13,047 nucleotides of DNA from Mycobacterium sp. (GTDB taxonomy: Bacteria > Actinomycetota > Actinomycetes > Mycobacteriales > Mycobacteriaceae): the NCBI GenBank assembly GCA_025965815.1, contig JAOPWF010000144.1:1-13047 (forward strand), written 5' to 3'. A model generated the notes under the pieces. It did no database searches and was not told the DNA's origin. It saw only the letters and a program-made list of their open reading frames with translations. Every line of letters begins with the position of its first letter. Position 1 is the first letter of the stretch. Both the position numbers and the translations under genes were made by a program. Of the stretch, positions 12,615-13,047 are shown piece by piece.

Positions 12615-13047
12615 GACACGATCCGATCGATGATCAACGGGCGCTCCGGTGGCGCCGAGTCGCCGACGCTCCACCCGCCGTCCAGCTCGGCCATGGCGGA
12701 TCCGAATCGCTCGGCAGTGTCGGTGTACAGAGTGAACAGCGGCTCACCGGCCGCGACCGGTTCACCGGGGCGCCGATGGATGCGCACGCCGGAGCCGAAC
12801 TGCACCCGCTGACCCGGCACCGAGCGGCCCGCGCCGAGCCGCCATACCGTCAGTCCCACCGCCATTGCGTCGATATCGCCCATCGTGCCACTGCGCGGGG
12901 CGGTGACGGTCTCGGTGTGTGCACCGAGCGGCAGCGGCACCGACAGGTCGCCGCCCTGCACCGCCACCAGCTCGCGGAACCGGTCCATCGCCGTCCCGTC
13001 GCGCAGCGTGTCCGCCGGGTCGCGGGCATCCACACCGGCGGCGCCGA
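12611..13047 (-). CDS. deoA: Thymidine phosphorylase, C-terminal part (N-terminus outside window)
   Basis: The last 145 or so residues of a pyrimidine-nucleoside phosphorylase, which splits thymidine to thymine and deoxyribose-1-phosphate. The fragment starts in the last part of the catalytic domain ([21 protein letters not shown]). It then shows the C-terminal lipoyl-like domain: [41 protein letters not shown] and [13 protein letters not shown] are classic segments of this family in correct order. The active-site residues lie outside the window. Its stop is within the add start (ATGA). No internal stop or frameshift is seen. Confidence 0.95.
   Translation of the reverse strand, partial: GAAGVDARDPADTLRDGTAMDRFRELVAVQGGDLSVPLPLGAHTETVTAPRSGTMGDIDAMAVGLTVWRLGAGRSVPGQRVQFGSGVRIHRRPGEPVAAGEPLFTLYTDTAERFGSAMAELDGGWSVGDSAPPERPLIIDRIVS

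Noticed and set aside
11592..12812. Plus-strand 406-residue open frame opposite add
   Set aside because: It is the antisense of a complete adenosine deaminase with all catalytic residues.
1..13047. CRISPR arrays, tRNA or rRNA genes, IS inverted repeats, phage attachment sites
   Set aside because: Looked for by eye on both strands; no regularly spaced repeats, cloverleaf patterns, transposase or integrase sequence found.

Overview
The window looks like chromosomal DNA of a mycobacterium or a close relative. It is GC-rich. GTG and TTG starts are frequent, genes are linked by 4-base stop/start overlaps, and several starts have an ideal -10 hexamer seven bases upstream, which is the mycobacterial leaderless pattern. 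The right end also carries the gene neighbourhood known from M. tuberculosis around Rv3311-add-deoA. No RNA gene, insertion sequence, CRISPR array or phage gene was seen.

Left part (1-3724, minus strand). A partial DUF2231-type membrane protein lies at the edge. Before it comes a tightly packed five-gene redox operon, in transcription order: a short membrane-anchored Ala/Pro/Ser/Thr-rich protein, an ApbE-type FAD:protein FMN transferase, a diheme ferric-reductase-like membrane cytochrome, a NuoF-like NADH dehydrogenase/diaphorase with an incomplete Fe-S ligand set, and a three-cysteine ferredoxin. All four junctions are 4-base overlaps. A plausible model is cytosolic NADH -> flavin/Fe-S protein -> ferredoxin -> membrane heme, with ApbE attaching FMN to a target that is not evident here.

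Centre-left (3767-6136, plus strand). Divergent from that operon and only 42 bases away is an OmpR-type response regulator overlapping a membrane histidine kinase. The short gap holds a near-palindrome that could be the shared operator. Downstream is a small DUF1918 gene (like M. tuberculosis Rv0569) with a DosR-like half-box in its promoter region.

Centre (6137-8723). This region looks worn. It has the 3' remnant of a cyclase/STAND-type ATPase on the minus strand and an apparently frameshifted EspC-like type VII secretion gene. An intact NlpC/P60 peptidase with a WXG-like helical N-terminus follows, then a 45-residue protein and a YbaB/EbfC-like protein overlapping it.

Right part (8755-13047). 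A leaderless Rv3311-like acidic protein with an apparent internal duplication converges on a VOC-fold protein carrying an Asp/Asn dipeptide-repeat insert. Then come an alpha/beta hydrolase and, on the minus strand, deoA (partial) overlapping add, the nucleoside salvage pair. The mtp pilin gene found next to add in M. tuberculosis is absent here.
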